From: Agromyces seonyuensis
GTDB taxonomy: Bacteria; Actinomycetota; Actinomycetes; Actinomycetales; Microbacteriaceae
Length of the DNA: 56,347 nt
Direction of reading: 5' to 3'
Assembly: GCF_009789225.1 (NCBI RefSeq)
Contig: NZ_WSTA01000015.1
Span: 1 to 56,347, forward strand
Both the position numbers and the translations under genes were made by a program. The notes beneath the pieces were generated by a model. The model saw only the letters and a program-made list of their open reading frames with translations. It did no database searches and was not told where the DNA came from. Shown piece by piece: positions 8,201-19,300 of the stretch; the stretch's first letter is position 1; each line of letters starts with the position of its first letter.

Positions 8201-11200
8201 AGCAGATCGGTGCGATCCACCTCGACGGGCGCCGTGCCGGTGGAGACGAAGGTCAGCGTGTGGGTGAGCACGCGGCCGGCGCTCACCGGCGCGCCGTCCT
8301 CGGGGTCCGCGGACTTCGTCGCGACGAGCGCGGCGACGGGATGCGTCGTGCAAGTCGGGTCGTCGGTCGCGCAGGTCGTCGGCGGGGTCGTGCCGGTGGG
8401 CACGACGACGTTGCCGAGGGTGTCGTCGCCGCGGGCGCCGTCGGCGTTCACGGTGACGGTGTACGTCAGCGTCGCCTCGCCGGGGGGCAGCAATCCGGTC
8501 GCGCGGATGCTCGCGCCGTCGGCGGCGAGTTCGGCGACGAGGGGCGCCTCGGCGGTGACGGAGGCGGGGTCGAGCGTCGCGTCGTCGATGACGCCGTCGA
8601 GCACGTCGGTGCGGTCGACCGCGACGTCGCCCGGCCCGTTCGAGGTGAACACGACCGTGTACGTCACCGCGTCCCCGGCGGCGACCGCGCTGCCGTCCGC
8701 GGGCGAGGAGGTCTTCTCGACGACGAGCGACCCGACGGGGTGCGTCGTGCAGGTCGGGTCGTCGGCCGAGCAGGTCGTCGGCGGGGTAGTGCCGGTCGGG
8801 ACGACGGCGTTGCCGAGCGCATCGTCGCCGCGGGCGCCGTCGGCGTTCACCGTCACCGTGTAGGTCAGCGCAGCCGTTGCCCCGGCGGGCAGGGTCCCGG
8901 TGATCCGGATGCTCGCGCCGTCGGCGGCGAGGGCGGGCGTCAGCGGGGCATCCACGGAGATGGAGGCGGGGTCGAGCGTCGCGTCGTCGATCACGCCGTC
9001 GAGCGCGTCGGTCCAGTCCACCGGGGCGTCGCCGGCGCCCGTCGAGGTGAACGTCACCGTGTAGGAGACCTCGTCGCCCGCCTCGACGCTCGCACCGTCG
9101 CCCGGGGCCGCCGCCTTCGCGACCTCGAGGGCGGCCACGGGGTTGTCCGTGCAGAGCACGAGCACGCCGTCGCACGGCGCGTCCGGCGGGAAGAAGCTCA
9201 GTCGCAACGTGTTGCCGAGCACGTCGTCTCCGCGGTCGCCGTCGGCGCCGACCTGGACCGAGTACGAGACCGTGACGACCTCGCCTGCCGCGACCGTACC
9301 GGTGAACACCCAGGTCTGCCCGGCGCCGGGCGTGGTGAGCACCGACGGGTCGTCCGCGGACGGCGGGGAGACGAGGGCGGCGTCGTCGAGGACGCCCCCG
9401 AGGTCGTCGGCGTAGTCGATCGTCTCGGCCGTCGAGCCGAGATTCGTGAACGTCACGGAGTACGTCACCGCCTGACCGGCCGTCACGACGGAGCCCGAAG
9501 CGGGGTCGACCGACTTGGCGACGACGAGTTCGGAGATCGGGTGCGCGGTGCAGATCGGCTCGGAACCGGTGCCGAAGCAGAATCCGGGCGGGTCCTCGCC
9601 CGGGTCCAGCAGCCAGTTCAGGAGCGCGTCGTCGCCGCGAGTCGCCTCGTCGCGCACCGTGACCGAGTACACGACGGTGTACTCGGCGCCCGCCGGTACC
9701 GTGCCGGTCACGGCGAAGCCCTGTTCGTCGGCGTCCGGAGTCGCGGCCAGGTCGCCGACGCCTGCGGCGGGCGGGATCGTGAGGTCCGCATCGTCGAGCA
9801 CCCCCGCGAGGTCGTCGTGCTTCGACACCGTCGCGGGAGCGGTGCCGTCGTTGCGGAAGTGCAGCGTGTAGGTCACGGCGTCGCCGGTGCGCACCGACGC
9901 GCCGGAGGCGGGATCGGCGCTCTTCCACGCGTCGAGGTCGGCGATCGGATGCGTCGTGCAGCTCGGCTCGCCGCTCGCGCAGGTCGCGGGCGGCTCACTG
10001 CCGGTCGGCACGACGAAGTTGACCAGCGACTCGTCGCCGCGGGTCGAGTCGAGCACGCGCACCGTGGCCGAGTAGGTGAGGGTCGCCGTGCCGGGCGGGA
10101 GCGATCCGGTGACGCGGATGCTCGCGCCGTCGTCGGCGAGGGTCGCGGCGAGCGGCGCATCCACGGAGATGGAAGCGGGGTCGAGCGTCGCGTCGTCGAT
10201 GACGCCGTCGAGGGCGTCGGTCCAGTCGACGGGCGCGTCGCCCGTCCCGGTCGAGGTGAACGCGACGGCGAACGTCACGACGTCGCCGGGCAGCACCGTC
10301 GAAGCGGCGGGAGGCGCGGCGGTCTTCTCGACGGTCAGCGCGGAGACCGGGTTCGCGGTGCAGGTCGCGTCGTCCGCGATGCACTCGGTCGGCGGCGTCG
10401 CGCCCGTCGGTACGACGAAGTTCGCGAGCGCATCGTCGCCGCGCTGCCCGTCTGGGCGGACCGTGACGGTGTAGGTCACGGTCACGGCGTCCCCGGCCGG
10501 AATCGTCCCGGACAGCTGCAGCGCGTCGCCGACGACCGCCGCCGTGACGGGTCCGACGGGCGAGACCGTCGGGCCGTCGGTGAGTTCGGCGTCGTCGAGC
10601 ACGCCCGCCAGCAGGTCGGTGCGGTCCACCTCGGTGCTCGCCCGACCGGTCGAGGCCAGCGTGATCGTATAGACGAGGTCGTCCCCGGCGGCGACGGTCG
10701 TGCCGGATGCCGGGGCGACCGTCTTCGTCACCGTCAGCTCCGGCACCGGGTGGCTCGTGCAGTCGATGAGGGCGTTGAGGCCGCACTGCCCGAACGGCGG
10801 GTTGGGGAGGACGCTCGGGTAGAGCACGTTCTCGAGCAGGTCGTCGCCGCGTGCGCCGTCGGCGTTCACCGTGAGCGTGTACGTCACGGCGATCGTCTGC
10901 CCCGCCGGCACCGTGCCGTCGACGTCGAAGGACTGCCCGTCGCCGGCGAGCGTCACCGTGAGCGCGGGGTCGCCGCTCGTCGGGGCGCCGGTCAGTGTCG
11001 CGTCGTCGAGCGCCCGGGAGAGGTCGTCGGTGCGGTCGACGAGTTCGGGGGTGCCGCCCGCGTTGACGAACGTCAGCGTGAAGACGACGGGTGCTCCGGG
11101 CAGCACGGCGGTGCCGCTCGGCGGCGTCGCGGTCTTCTCGACGACGAGCGAGGAGACCGTGTTGACGGTGCAGTCGGGGAAGGCGGGATCGACCGGCTCG

Positions 11201-14200
11201 CACACGGGCGGCGTCGGGTCGCCGGGGTTCAGCAGCGTGTTGACGACGACGCTGTCGCCGCGGGCGCCGTCGGCGCGCACGGTGACGGCGTAGACGACGG
11301 TGAACTCGGCGCCCGCCGGCACCGCGCCGGTGACCGCGAACCGGTTGTCGGGGCCGATGGGGCCGACGGCGAGGTCGCCGACGCCGACGGTCGGGGCCGT
11401 CGTCAGGTCGGCGTCGTCGACGAGCCGGGAGAGATCGTCGACCTTGGAGACCGATCCGCTCGCTGCGCCGACGTTGCGGAAGTGCAGGGTGAACCCGATC
11501 GTGTCGCCCGCCTGCACGTCGCTGCCCACCGGGGGGATCGTCGATTTGAAGGCGATGATCTGGGCGACCGGGTTCGCGGTGCAGCGCGTGTCGCCGTCGG
11601 GGCAGCTCGCGGGCGGTGTCTGGCCGGTCTCGACGAGGAAGTTGCCGAGCACGTCGTCGCCGCGGTCGGAGTCGGCGTCACGCACCGTCGCCGAATAGGT
11701 GACGGTCACGGTCTGCCCGGCCGGGATCGTGCCCGTGACCCGGATCGACGCTCCGTCGGCGGCGAGGGTCGCCGTGACCCCGGGATCGCTCGAGATCGGC
11801 CCGGCGGTCAGATCGGCGTCGTCCACGATTCCGGCGAGCAGGTCGGTGCGATCGACCGCGACGGCGCCGGTGCCGGTCGAGGAGAGGGTCAACGTGTACG
11901 TGAGCACGTCGCCGGGTTCGACCGTCCCGCCGTCGGCGGGATCCACCGACTTCGACGCGGAGAGCTCGCCGACGGGATTCTGGGTGCAGCGCGTGTCGCC
12001 GACCGCGCACTGGGTCGGGGGCGCGGTGCCGGTGGGCACCAGGAAGTTCTGGAGCAGACCGTCGCCGCGCTGACCGTCGGGTTGCACCGTGACGGAGTAC
12101 GTCACGCGGTACGTACCGGGCGGCAGGCTCCCCGACACCCTGATCGAGGCCCCGTCGGCGGCCGCCGTCGCCGTCAGGGGGGCATCCGCCTGGAGCGAAC
12201 CCGGAATGAGGTCGGCGTCATCGACGAGCCCGGCGATCGCGTCGGTGAAGTCGGCGGGCGCGTCGTCCGGGCCGCTCGCGACGAACGTGAGCGTGTAGGT
12301 CAGCGTGTCGCCCGCCTCGACCGGGCTGCCGTCGGCGGGATCGACGGACTTCGACACGGCGAGATCGAAACGTTCGAAGTCGACGAGGTAGTCCTCGACC
12401 TCGCCGTTGGCCACCGCGCCGGTCGGCGAGGCCGTCGCCGCGGAGTTGTCGCCGAGTCGCAGACGCAAGTAGCTCGTCTCGGGGAAGCTCGCGAGCGTCG
12501 GGATCGTCCAGGTGAGCCGGGCGGTGCCGCTCGTCGTCGCCGTCGTGACGGCGGCTTCGGCGGCGTCGAAGGCGCCGTCGCCGTTGAAGTCGATCCAGCC
12601 CGAGAGCGTCGCGGGCGCACCGGTCGTGTTGGTGAAGGGCACGTCGAGCGAATACGTCCCGGCGTTCGTGGCGATCGGCCGCGGCGTGACCGCATCGTCG
12701 GCGTCGAGTGCCGCCGCGGCAGACGGCAGCCCGTCCTCCTCCCACGTGACTGCGGCCCCCAGCGTGAGGGTAGGTGCGCCGTTCGCGTCGAGCACGGCGC
12801 CGTGGCGGGCACCGTCCACGGCGAGCGTGGTGCCGTACGACTCGGGCGCGTCACCGAAGTCGGAGCGCAGCGGCGACAGCGAGCAACGGGCCCCGTCGTT
12901 CTGGTTCGAGGCGGGACCGTATGCGAAGAAATCGACGGCGGCGGCGTTCAGCACCGGTGCGTCGAGGTCGATGCGCCAGATCTGACCGCTCGCATTGAAC
13001 GACGCGTACATATAGCCGTCCGCGTCGAGGAAGGCGGCTCCGGCGTTCAGGTTGCCGCTGCTCGCGCCGTTCGGCGCGTTCAGCGGTCCCAGACCGATGA
13101 CCGGCAGGTACGTGCCCGTGACCGTATCGAAGCGCTGGATGATCTTGGCGTTGTTGTTGGCCGGGCGGTTGCCGACCGAGTACAGGATTCCGTTGTAGTA
13201 CACGATGTCGTTGCCGAGACCGACCACGCCGTCGGCGGCGGCGGAGGGCGGGGAGGCACTGCCTGCGCGCAGCACCCGCATGTACGTGGGGGAGCCCGGC
13301 ACGAGGTCGATCTCGGCCCAGGACGCGGGATTGGCGGTCTCCCTGATCCAGAGATGCCCGTCTGGGGAGATGTCGCCCGCCGCGACGGCGTCCAGGAATG
13401 CAGCCGGTCCGATCGAGACGCCGCCGAAGTCCGGTGTGCCGAGCGACTGCGTCGTGCCGTCGGCGTTCACCCGCAGGACTTCCATCGGCTGCGAGGGCGT
13501 CGCGAGCCCGTAGATGAATCCGTCGAGAGGATTGAAGCCCATCGCGTTGATCGGCGCGTCCCAAGTGCCGAGGGTGTCGTAGCCGCCCGTGACGAGGTCC
13601 ACGTCGTAGGCGGTCGAGTCCTGACCGACTCCTGGGCTCTGGAAGAGATAGGAGCCCTGCGCCGAGCACTGGAACGGGGTGCCGGCGGGCGTGTATGGGT
13701 CGAAGAAGGTGACCGAGTCGCAGTTCGGCGGATTCAGGCCCACCGTGGTCGCATTCGTCGTCGGGCAGTTCTGATAGGTCACGTCGGCCTGGTAGGGGGC
13801 CGGCGTGGACGATGTCACGTTCACCGAGACCGTGCACGAGACGTCGCCCACGCCGAGGACGCCGCCCGCAACCTGAATGCTCGTGCCGCCGGCCGCCGCG
13901 GTGATCGTCTGGGCGCCGTCGCACGTGTCGGTCGCGCCGTTCGGGCTGGCGACCCGGAGCCCGGCGGGGAGGGCGTCGGTGATCGACCAGCCGTTCTTGG
14001 AGCCCAGCTCGGTGGTGTTGGTGATCGTGAACGTGAGCGTGGAGATGCCGCCAGTGCGAACCCGGGTCGGGCTGAACGTCTTGTCGAGTTGCGGGGTGAC
14101 GTCGCTGACGACGAGGTCGTCGATGCCCGAGTCGTTGCCGGTGGTGGCCCCGAGGTTGCGCAGGCGCACGCCGACGTCGGCCGAGGTGGTCAGGAAGGCG

Positions 14201-14976
14201 GTGGAGGGGGCGAGCCTGGCGACGCGCACCGCGGCGGTGGCATCGTTCTGCTGTGCACCTTGGTAGACGACCCCGCCGGCGGCGGAGCAGGGGCCGAGAG
14301 CGGTCGGGCTGATGGAGTGCTCGCCGGCGCCGTCGACCACGAAGAACGAGTATGCGGGGTTCGTGCCCGTGCCGCAGTTGCTGGCCGCGGCGACGACGCT
14401 GAACGAGATGAATCGGCCGGGGCCGGCCGCGGCGATGGGCTGGCCCGTCTGGAACATGATCTGGCCGTTCGCGAACGCGGCGCCCGCCGTGTACTCGACG
14501 AGCGCGGTGTTGGCGCTCGGCGAGGCGTCGCCGTGGAACTGCCCGATGGCCTCGGGGATGCCCGTCGCGGCGTTGTAGGCGACCGCGCCGTTGGCCTCGT
14601 TCGTGGTGACGCAGTCGCCGGTCAGCCGCGGGTCGGTGCGGTCCATCACGATGCCGTTGCAGCGTGCCCGGCTGAGCCAGTTCGGGTCGGCGGTGTACGT
14701 CATGCCGCCGGCGCCCGCGTAGAGGTTCAGCTGCACCGAACCGGCCGAGCTCGTCCGATTCTCGAAGGTCTCGTTCAGCAGTTGGGCGGGCGGACTCGGC
14801 ACGCCCGGTTGCCCCGGCACCGCGGCGGCCCGATCGATTGCGGCGTCGGGGGCGACGGTCGCGGTCAGTGCGACGGCGCTCGAGCAGACGAGGACGCCGG
14901 CGGCGAGCAATGCGACGGCTCGTCGGAGCGCGCCTCCAGCGGCTGCCCGCTGCGCTCGAGCTGGACGACGACGCAT
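5245..14976 (-). CDS. Giant secreted surface protein: GEVED domain plus 17 DUF11/DUF7927-like repeats, LxxTG-type anchor
   Basis: The 3243-aa product starts with a signal peptide (basic residues 1-19, hydrophobic core about 20-40). Residues 45-290 form an uncharacterised N-terminal region; about 294-400 is a DUF11-like beta domain; about 430-700 has the look of a DUF6923-type propeller-like region ([12 protein letters not shown]); about 706-867 is a GEVED domain (FGDAPESY ... WIDFNGDG ... [10 protein letters not shown]). From about 872 to 3125 there are 17 tandem domains of about 130 residues. The tail is Pro/Thr-rich and ends in LSGTG (3205-3209), a hydrophobic helix and [12 protein letters not shown], a sortase-type anchor with a non-canonical motif. 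The ATG at 14976 has a GGGGGGA ribosome binding site. A role as a wall-anchored stalk or adhesin is inferred; no enzyme motif was seen. A hairpin terminator separates it from the RIO kinase upstream. Confidence 0.9.
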   Translation of the reverse strand: MRRRPARAQRAAAGGALRRAVALLAAGVLVCSSAVALTATVAPDAAIDRAAAVPGQPGVPSPPAQLLNETFENRTSSAGSVQLNLYAGAGGMTYTADPNWLSRARCNGIVMDRTDPRLTGDCVTTNEANGAVAYNAATGIPEAIGQFHGDASPSANTALVEYTAGAAFANGQIMFQTGQPIAAAGPGRFISFSVVAAASNCGTGTNPAYSFFVVDGAGEHSISPTALGPCSAAGGVVYQGAQQNDATAAVRVARLAPSTAFLTTSADVGVRLRNLGATTGNDSGIDDLVVSDVTPQLDKTFSPTRVRTGGISTLTFTITNTTELGSKNGWSITDALPAGLRVASPNGATDTCDGAQTITAAAGGTSIQVAGGVLGVGDVSCTVSVNVTSSTPAPYQADVTYQNCPTTNATTVGLNPPNCDSVTFFDPYTPAGTPFQCSAQGSYLFQSPGVGQDSTAYDVDLVTGGYDTLGTWDAPINAMGFNPLDGFIYGLATPSQPMEVLRVNADGTTQSLGTPDFGGVSIGPAAFLDAVAAGDISPDGHLWIRETANPASWAEIDLVPGSPTYMRVLRAGSASPPSAAADGVVGLGNDIVYYNGILYSVGNRPANNNAKIIQRFDTVTGTYLPVIGLGPLNAPNGASSGNLNAGAAFLDADGYMYASFNASGQIWRIDLDAPVLNAAAVDFFAYGPASNQNDGARCSLSPLRSDFGDAPESYGTTLAVDGARHGAVLDANGAPTLTLGAAVTWEEDGLPSAAAALDADDAVTPRPIATNAGTYSLDVPFTNTTGAPATLSGWIDFNGDGAFDAAEAAVTTATTSGTARLTWTIPTLASFPETSYLRLRLGDNSAATASPTGAVANGEVEDYLVDFERFDLAVSKSVDPADGSPVEAGDTLTYTLTFVASGPDDAPADFTDAIAGLVDDADLIPGSLQADAPLTATAAADGASIRVSGSLPPGTYRVTYSVTVQPDGQRGDGLLQNFLVPTGTAPPTQCAVGDTRCTQNPVGELSASKSVDPADGGTVEPGDVLTYTLTLSSTGTGAVAVDRTDLLAGIVDDADLTAGPISSDPGVTATLAADGASIRVTGTIPAGQTVTVTYSATVRDADSDRGDDVLGNFLVETGQTPPASCPDGDTRCTANPVAQIIAFKSTIPPVGSDVQAGDTIGFTLHFRNVGAASGSVSKVDDLSRLVDDADLTTAPTVGVGDLAVGPIGPDNRFAVTGAVPAGAEFTVVYAVTVRADGARGDSVVVNTLLNPGDPTPPVCEPVDPAFPDCTVNTVSSLVVEKTATPPSGTAVLPGAPVVFTLTFVNAGGTPELVDRTDDLSRALDDATLTGAPTSGDPALTVTLAGDGQSFDVDGTVPAGQTIAVTYTLTVNADGARGDDLLENVLYPSVLPNPPFGQCGLNALIDCTSHPVPELTVTKTVAPASGTTVAAGDDLVYTITLASTGRASTEVDRTDLLAGVLDDAELTDGPTVSPVGPVTAAVVGDALQLSGTIPAGDAVTVTYTVTVRPDGQRGDDALANFVVPTGATPPTECIADDATCTANPVSALTVEKTAAPPAASTVLPGDVVTFAVAFTSTGTGDAPVDWTDALDGVIDDATLDPASISVDAPLAATLADDGASIRVTGSLPPGTATLTYSATVRVLDSTRGDESLVNFVVPTGSEPPATCASGEPSCTTHPIADLDAWKSADPASGASVRTGDAVTYTLHFRNDGTAPATVSKHDDLAGVLDDADLTIPPAAGVGDLAATPDADEQGFAVTGTVPAGAEYTVVYSVTVRDEATRGDDALLNWLLDPGEDPPGFCFGTGSEPICTAHPISELVVAKSVDPASGSVVTAGQAVTYSVTFTNLGSTAETIDYADDLGGVLDDAALVSPPSADDPSVLTTPGAGQTWVFTGTVAAGEVVTVSYSVQVGADGDRGDDVLGNTLRLSFFPPDAPCDGVLVLCTDNPVAALEVAKAAAPGDGASVEAGDEVSYTVTFTSTGAGDAPVDWTDALDGVIDDATLDPASISVDAPLTPALAADGASIRITGTLPAGATAALTYTVTVNADGARGDDALGNAVVPTGTTPPTTCSADDPTCTTHPVGSLVVEKTSSPADGSAVAAGDAVTYTVVFTSNGPGDVAVDRTDVLDGVIDDATLDPASVTAEAPLVAELAADGASIRATGLLPPGEATLTYTVTVNADGARGDDTLGNVVVPTGTTPPTTCATDDPTCTTHPVAALVATKSADPEDGAPVSAGRVLTHTLTFVSTGTAPVEVDRTDLLAGLVDDATLDPGSITATAPLVAELAADGASIRVTGLLPPGTAIVTYTSTVNADGERGDDVLGNFLVPTGTPPPPTCAADDLTCTSHLVAALEIAKTSDPADGATVAAGDLVTYTLTFTSTGTAAAALAATDDLAGVVDDAAFVGVVAASPELVVENTGNLVEFTGLLPPGVYTWSAQFRVADDGFRGDDVLANFVFPSGTAPPAACVAGDARCTSHPVAALEIVKSSDPPDGSAVEAGDTITYTVAFTSTGIGAAEVDRTDLLAGVVDDATLDPDSIAVDAPLTAVRSADGASIRITGSLPPGTATLTYTATVNDDGARNDDVLGNVVVATGATPPAECMPDDPVCTSHPVADLEVAKTAAPPSGTSVRAGEVLVFTVTFTSTGAAPAPVDRTDLLAGVVDDATLDPASVVVSAPLTAVPAADGASIRVTGTLPPGTATLTYAVTVNADSARGDDVLDNFVAATGDPPPATCADDDPACTSHPVGSYAVAKTADPADGASVQAGDTITYTLTFTSNGPGAAAVDTTDVLAGVVDDATLDPTSITATAPLVAALNAAGDAIAVTGALPPGSATVTYTVTVNADGVRGDGLLANAAIPTGGTPPSTCATDDAGCTEHPVGSLSLAKSSDPPTGSTVGVGDEIVYTLTFASNGPGAVRVAVSDRFAELADDAIVDLTVSGAGPLAVARSASGFDFTGVLPAGTVVAVSYRAIVDAGGDGRLENFLGPTGSPPPADCLPGSTLCTVQGLPDPYVVKSASPASGSAVAGGETIVYTLEFGNAGTGTASLAYEDDLSGVLDDADVVSEPVSSDPALLVGPIADGRFSVGGDLPGGSVVTVTYAIVVRDESELGDGILLNGVVDPGEDAAEVCAVAAGTEGLPAFASFAGPAPVGLIAAAAVIGPYDSETMPPGCTVHESPRDAVPPLEPPTSPPGGETTLPPGPTGSAPSRLSGTGVEAWIAIAAGIALIAAGGILVVRRRPRAARTGDR
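5602..12363 (-). repeat. 17 tandem ~130-residue (about 390-bp) domain repeats within the giant surface protein
   Basis: Each unit starts with a strand of the type VxKSxDPxxG, then VxAGDxxTYTLTF, a TDxLxGVxDDA segment, LPxGTxTxTYTVTV, a GDDxLxN strand and a linker with two cysteines before CTxHPV. The Lys of the first strand and the Asn of the last strand are present in all 17 units as I read them. Units 3 and 7 are alike, and units 4 and 8 are alike, which points to duplication of multi-domain blocks. At DNA level some stretches are identical, for example around 8106-8150 and 8505-8549. Boundaries are approximate. Confidence 0.88.
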
Positions 14977-15089
14977 GTTCCCCCCGTGGAGCCCGCCGCC
15001 CGCACCCCCCAGTGCGAATCCGACGAAGGCTCGGTTCCGTCGATGCTCGTCAACCTAGCGGAGCGGATGCCGGACCGGTAACCCCACCA

Positions 15090-15114
15090 GGGGGCGGCGC
15101 CTTGCGCCGCCCCC
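15090..15114 (-). terminator. Strong hairpin after the RIO kinase gene
   Basis: GGGGGCGGCGC (15090-15100) and GCGCCGCCCCC (15104-15114) form a perfect 11-bp stem with a 3-nt loop. It lies 11 nt beyond the RIO kinase stop on the minus strand and before the start of the giant gene. There is no U tract, as is common for actinobacterial terminators. Confidence 0.7.
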
Positions 15115-15125
15115 CCCCGGCACGC

Positions 15126-16004
15126 TCACACCGCCCGGGCCACGAGGTCGCCGAAGAGCTCCTCGGGGTCGCATTCGAGGCCCTGGCGGGTGAACCACGT
15201 GCAGACGTTGACGCAGTCGCGGTGCAGCAGGTCGAAGCCCGCCGGGTTCGCGATGACGTCGACGACCTGCGGTAGGTCGATGACGACGACGCGCCCGTGG
15301 TGCACGAGCAGGTTGTACGGCGAGAGGTCGCCGTGGGCGAGCCCCGCGTCGGCCAGGATGCCGAGGAACTCGACGATCTGCCCGTACAGGTCGCGGAGGT
15401 CGGCGACCGAGCCGCGCACCTGCGCGAGCCGCGGCGCCGCGGCGCGGCCGTCGCCGATGAACTCCATGAGCACCTCGGTGTCCTGGATCTGCACCGGGTA
15501 CGGCACCGCGGCGCCGAGCGAGTGCAGCAGCGACAGTGCCGCGAACTCGGCGACCGCCCACTGCGCGCGGGCGACGAGCCGCCCGTACGTCGAGCTGTTC
15601 GAGATCGCGCGCTGGTCGCGGGAGCGGCGGGTGCCGCGCCCCTCGGTGTAGATCGCCGAACGGTGGAAGTCGGACTGCTGACTGCCCCGGTACCGCTTCG
15701 CGGCGAGCAGCGCGCGGTTGCCCGGCATCGTCGGGTCGGCGTCGGGGATCGCCCGTTCGATGAGGAACAGGTCGGCCTCCTTGCCGGACTTCACGACGCC
15801 GAGCTCGGTGTCGAAGGCTGCGGCGGAGGTCACGACCCAGTCGGGGCGCGGCTCGGGGCCGCGGTCGGTGGGCAGGGTCGCCGGCCACGTGGACCAGCGC
15901 TGGTCCTCACCGGGCTCGATGCCGGCGAAGACGAGGTCGTCGCCCGCGAAGGCGGGGACGGGGAAGGGGTTCGACTCGTCGTCGAACGTGGAGAGAAAAC
16001 GCAA
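15126..16004 (-). CDS. RIO1-family atypical serine kinase
   Basis: This 292-aa protein has the features of RIO kinases. A glycine-poor ATP loop VKSGKEADLF lies at 71-80, a candidate ATP-anchoring Lys at 103 (LAAKRY), the catalytic loop HGDLSPYN at 224-231 with D226 and N231, and the metal-binding Asp in IDLPQ at 243, where canonical kinases have DFG. Bacterial RIO proteins are poorly understood; a role in ribosome or RNA processes is known only for archaeal and eukaryotic relatives. The start is TTG at 16004, supported by GGAG eight bases upstream. A 20-codon leader ORF ends 37 nt upstream. The N-terminal 60 residues are extra to the kinase fold. Confidence 0.85.
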   Translation of the reverse strand: MRFLSTFDDESNPFPVPAFAGDDLVFAGIEPGEDQRWSTWPATLPTDRGPEPRPDWVVTSAAAFDTELGVVKSGKEADLFLIERAIPDADPTMPGNRALLAAKRYRGSQQSDFHRSAIYTEGRGTRRSRDQRAISNSSTYGRLVARAQWAVAEFAALSLLHSLGAAVPYPVQIQDTEVLMEFIGDGRAAAPRLAQVRGSVADLRDLYGQIVEFLGILADAGLAHGDLSPYNLLVHHGRVVVIDLPQVVDVIANPAGFDLLHRDCVNVCTWFTRQGLECDPEELFGDLVARAV

Positions 16005-16041
16005 CTCGGTGGCTCCAGAAGATGTGGAGGCCGCCGGGCGT

Positions 16042-16104
16042 TCAGCGAGCGGCGACCTCGCGAGGAAGGGTGTCTGCGATGCGCGCGACGACGACGGCGT
16101 TCAT
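16042..16104 (-). CDS. 20-aa candidate leader peptide upstream of the RIO kinase
   Basis: The ORF starts with ATG at 16104 and stops with TGA at 16044-16042. Its ribosome binding site is one of the strongest in the window: GGAAGGAG at 16118-16111, six bases from the start. The peptide reads MNAVVVARIADTLPREVAAR. It ends 37 nt before the TTG start of the RIO kinase, on the same strand, so ribosomes on it could control kinase translation. It has no run of one amino acid that would suggest a classical amino-acid attenuator, though three Val and three Arg codons are present. A TATCGT box at 16177-16172 might be its -10. I do not recognise a family. Confidence 0.55.
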   Translation of the reverse strand: MNAVVVARIADTLPREVAAR

Positions 16105-16272
16105 GGCTCACTCCTTCCGTTCGGGTCCGACCGATGGGCGCCGGGCGGTGGATGCCTCGGGGCCGAGGGTCACGATACGCCCGGCCGACGCTCGACGGAA
16201 GCCCCGGCCGCGATTCGTCCCGACATCGACCCGCCGGTCGGCCGGATGCTGGCGGTGCGCGGACGCCGCCGA

Positions 16273-16278
16273 TATGGT
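16273..16278 (+). promoter_or_regulatory. Possible -10 box (TATGGT) of the nar operon
   Basis: TATGGT lies 34 nt before the preferred GTG start of narG at 16313 and upstream of a GGGGGG ribosome binding site at 16299-16304, giving a normal short 5' UTR. No clear -35 and no FNR/CRP-type palindrome were seen between 16105 and 16312. Confidence 0.35.
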
Positions 16279-16312
16279 CCGGATGACGGGACGCAGCTGG
16301 GGGGTTGCCATC

Positions 16313-19300
16313 GTGCGAGTCGGAGTCGACGGGCCTGCGTCGGATGCGCTGCTGGCCACGGGGAAGTTCTTCACGCGGCGCGAGCAGACGCCGGACCATC
16401 GGGCGGAGTTCTTGCACGGCGGCCGATCGGGCGACGTCTTCTACCGCGACCGGTGGAGCCACGACAAGGTGGTGCGCTCCACGCACGGGGTGAACTGCAC
16501 GGGCTCGTGCTCGTGGAAGGTGTACGTCAAGGACGGCATCATCACGTGGGAGGCGCAGCAGACCGACTACCCGAGCGTCGGTCCCGATCGCCCCGAGTAC
16601 GAGCCCCGCGGATGCCCCCGCGGGGCCGCGTTCTCCTGGTACACGTACTCGCCGACGCGCGTGCGCTATCCGTACGTGCGCGGCGTGCTGCTCGAGGCGT
16701 ACCGCGCGGCGAAGGCCCGACACGACGGCGACCCGGTGCTCGCGATCCACGACGTGACGACGAATCCCGAGACGCGGGCGCGGTATCAGCGGGCGCGCGG
16801 GAAGGGCGGGCTCGTGCGAGCGAGCTGGGACGAGGCCGTCGAGCTCGTCGCGGCCGGCTACGTGCACACGATCAAGGAGTACGGGCCCGACCGCGTCGCG
16901 GGCTTCTCGCCCATTCCCGCGATGTCGATGGTCTCGCACTGCGTCGGCACCCGGTTCACGCAGCTCGTCGGCGGCGTCATGACGAGCTTCTACGACTGGT
17001 ACGCCGACCTCCCGGTCGCGAGCCCCCAGGTCTTCGGCGACCAGACCGACGTGCCGGAGTCCGGCGACTGGTGGGATGCCACGTACCTGATGATGTGGGG
17101 TTCCAACGTGCCCGTCACCCGCACGCCCGACGCCCACTGGATGGCCGAGGTGCGCTACCGCGGCACGAAGGTCGTCACGGTCAGCCCCGACTACGCCGAC
17201 AACACGAAGTTCGCCGATGAGTGGCTGCCGTGCCAGGCGGGCACCGACGCCGCCCTCGCGATGGCGATGGGGCACGTCATCCTCAAGGAGCGCTACGTCG
17301 ACTCCCGCGTGCCGTTCTTCGTCGACTACACGAGGCAGTACACCGACCTGCCGAACCTCATCACCCTCACCGAGCACGCGAGCGGCGGGCTCGTCCCGGG
17401 CAAGTTCCTGACCAGTGCGGACCTGGCGGGCGCGGAGCCCGCCCCCGAGGACGCCTGGAAGACCGTCGTCCTGGATGCCGCGAGCGGAGTGCCGCGCGTG
17501 CCCAACGGCTCGATGGGATTCCGCTACGCCGACTCGGGCGAGGGCAGCTGGAACCTCGACCTCGGCGACATCGTGCCGGCGCTCTCGATCCGGGACGCGA
17601 AGGTCGCCGAGGAGCCCGTCGAGGTGCTGCTGCCGCGGTTCGACGCCGCCGACGGCTCGGGCGCAGTCCTCCAGCGCGGGGTTCCGGCGACGCGCGTGCA
17701 CGGCATCCTCGTGACGACGGTGCTCGATCTGATGCTCGCCCAGTACGGGGTGGGCCGCGACGGCCTCCCGGGCGAGTGGCCGACGGGCTACGACGACCCG
17801 TCGACCCCGTACACCCCCGCGTGGCAGGAGGACATCACCGGCGTCCCCGCCGAGGCGTGCACGCGCATCGCGCGCGAGTTCGCGCAGAACTCCATCGACT
17901 CCGGCGGCCGCTCGATGATCATCATGGGCGCGGGCATCTGCCAGTGGTTCCACGGCGACGCGACGTACCGGGCGATCCTCTCGATGCTGATCCTGACGGG
18001 CGCCATGGGGCGAAACGGCGGCGGCTGGGCCCACTACGTCGGGCAGGAGAAGTGCCGGCCGATCACCGGTTGGATCTCCCTCGCGAACGCGCTCGACTGG
18101 GCGAGGCCGCCGCGCACGATGATCGGCACGGCGTACTGGTACCTGCACACCGACCAGTACCGCTACGACGGGTACGCGGCCGACGCCCTCGCCTCGCCGC
18201 TCGCCGAGGGCAACTTCACCGGGATGCACACGGCCGACACGATCGCGCAGTCCGCCCGACTGGGGTGGATGCCCTTCTACCCGCAGTTCGACCGCAACCC
18301 GCTCGACCTCGCCGACGAGGCGACCGCGGCCGTGGCGGACGGGCACGCGCCGGATGCGGCATCCTTCGTCGCCGACCGGCTCGCCGACCGCTCGCTGCAG
18401 GCGGCGATCGAGGACGTCGACGCGCCCGAGAACTGGCCGCGCCTGCTGACGCTGTGGCGATCGAACCTCATGGGCTCCTCGGCGAAGGGCAACGAGTACT
18501 TCCTGAAGCACCTGCTCGGCACGCACCACAACGTGCTGGGCTCGGAGGAGTCCGCCGTCCGGCCCAAGGACGTGCGTTGGCGCGACGAGGCGCCCGAGGG
18601 CAAGCTCGACCTGCTCGTCTCGGCCGACTTCCGGATGACCTCGACGACGCTGCTCTCCGACGTCGTGTTCCCCGCGGCCACCTGGTACGAGAAGCACGAC
18701 CTGTCCTCGACCGACATGCATCCGTTCGTGCACGCGTTCACGCCGGCGATCGACCCGCCGTGGGAGGCGAAGAGCGACTTCGACCTCTTCCACGCCATCG
18801 CGGGCTCGTTCTCCGAGCTCGCGAAGACCCACCTCGGCACCCGCCGCGACCTCGTGTCGGTGCCGATGCAGCACGACACCCCGGGCGAGGTGAGCCAGCC
18901 GGGCGGGGTGGTGCGCGACTGGGCGCGCGGCGACGTCGCCCCCGTCCCGGGCAAGACCATGCCGCAGTTCGTCGTCGTCGAACGCGACTACACGGCGATC
19001 GCCGACAAGCTCGCGACGGTCGGGCCGCTCGCCGACAAACTCGGGTTCACGGTCAAGAACGTCACCTACGACGTCTCCCACGAGGTCGAACGGCTCGCAG
19101 CGCAGGGCGGAGTGCTCCCGTCGGGCCCGGCCGCCGGGCGGCCCGCGATCGACACCGACGTGAAACTCGCCGAGGCGATCCTGACCTTCTCGGGCACGAC
19201 GAACGGCGAGCTCGCGACCCAGGGCTTCCGCACGCTCGAGCGCCGCGTCGGCAAGCCGCTCGCCGACCTCGCCGAGGGCTCCGCGGAGAAGCGCATCACG

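Noticed and set aside
5602-12363. Regular repeats that could be taken for a CRISPR or satellite array
   Set aside because: The period is about 390 bp, always a whole number of codons, and the sequence codes for homologous protein domains. CRISPR repeats are far shorter with unique spacers.
4975-15081. A 10-kb open frame (3368 codons) on the plus strand, antisense to the giant surface protein gene
   Set aside because: It is a by-product of strong GC bias at third codon positions and of the repeated structure of the real minus-strand gene. The translation is Arg/Gly/His/Val-rich with no signal peptide or domain, and it runs through the start of rlmN.
16022-16312. An N-terminal extension of NarG back to 16022
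   Set aside because: The extra 97 residues are Arg/Pro-rich, do not match NarG, and would overlap the leader ORF on the other strand. A ribosome binding site and homologue length support GTG 16313.
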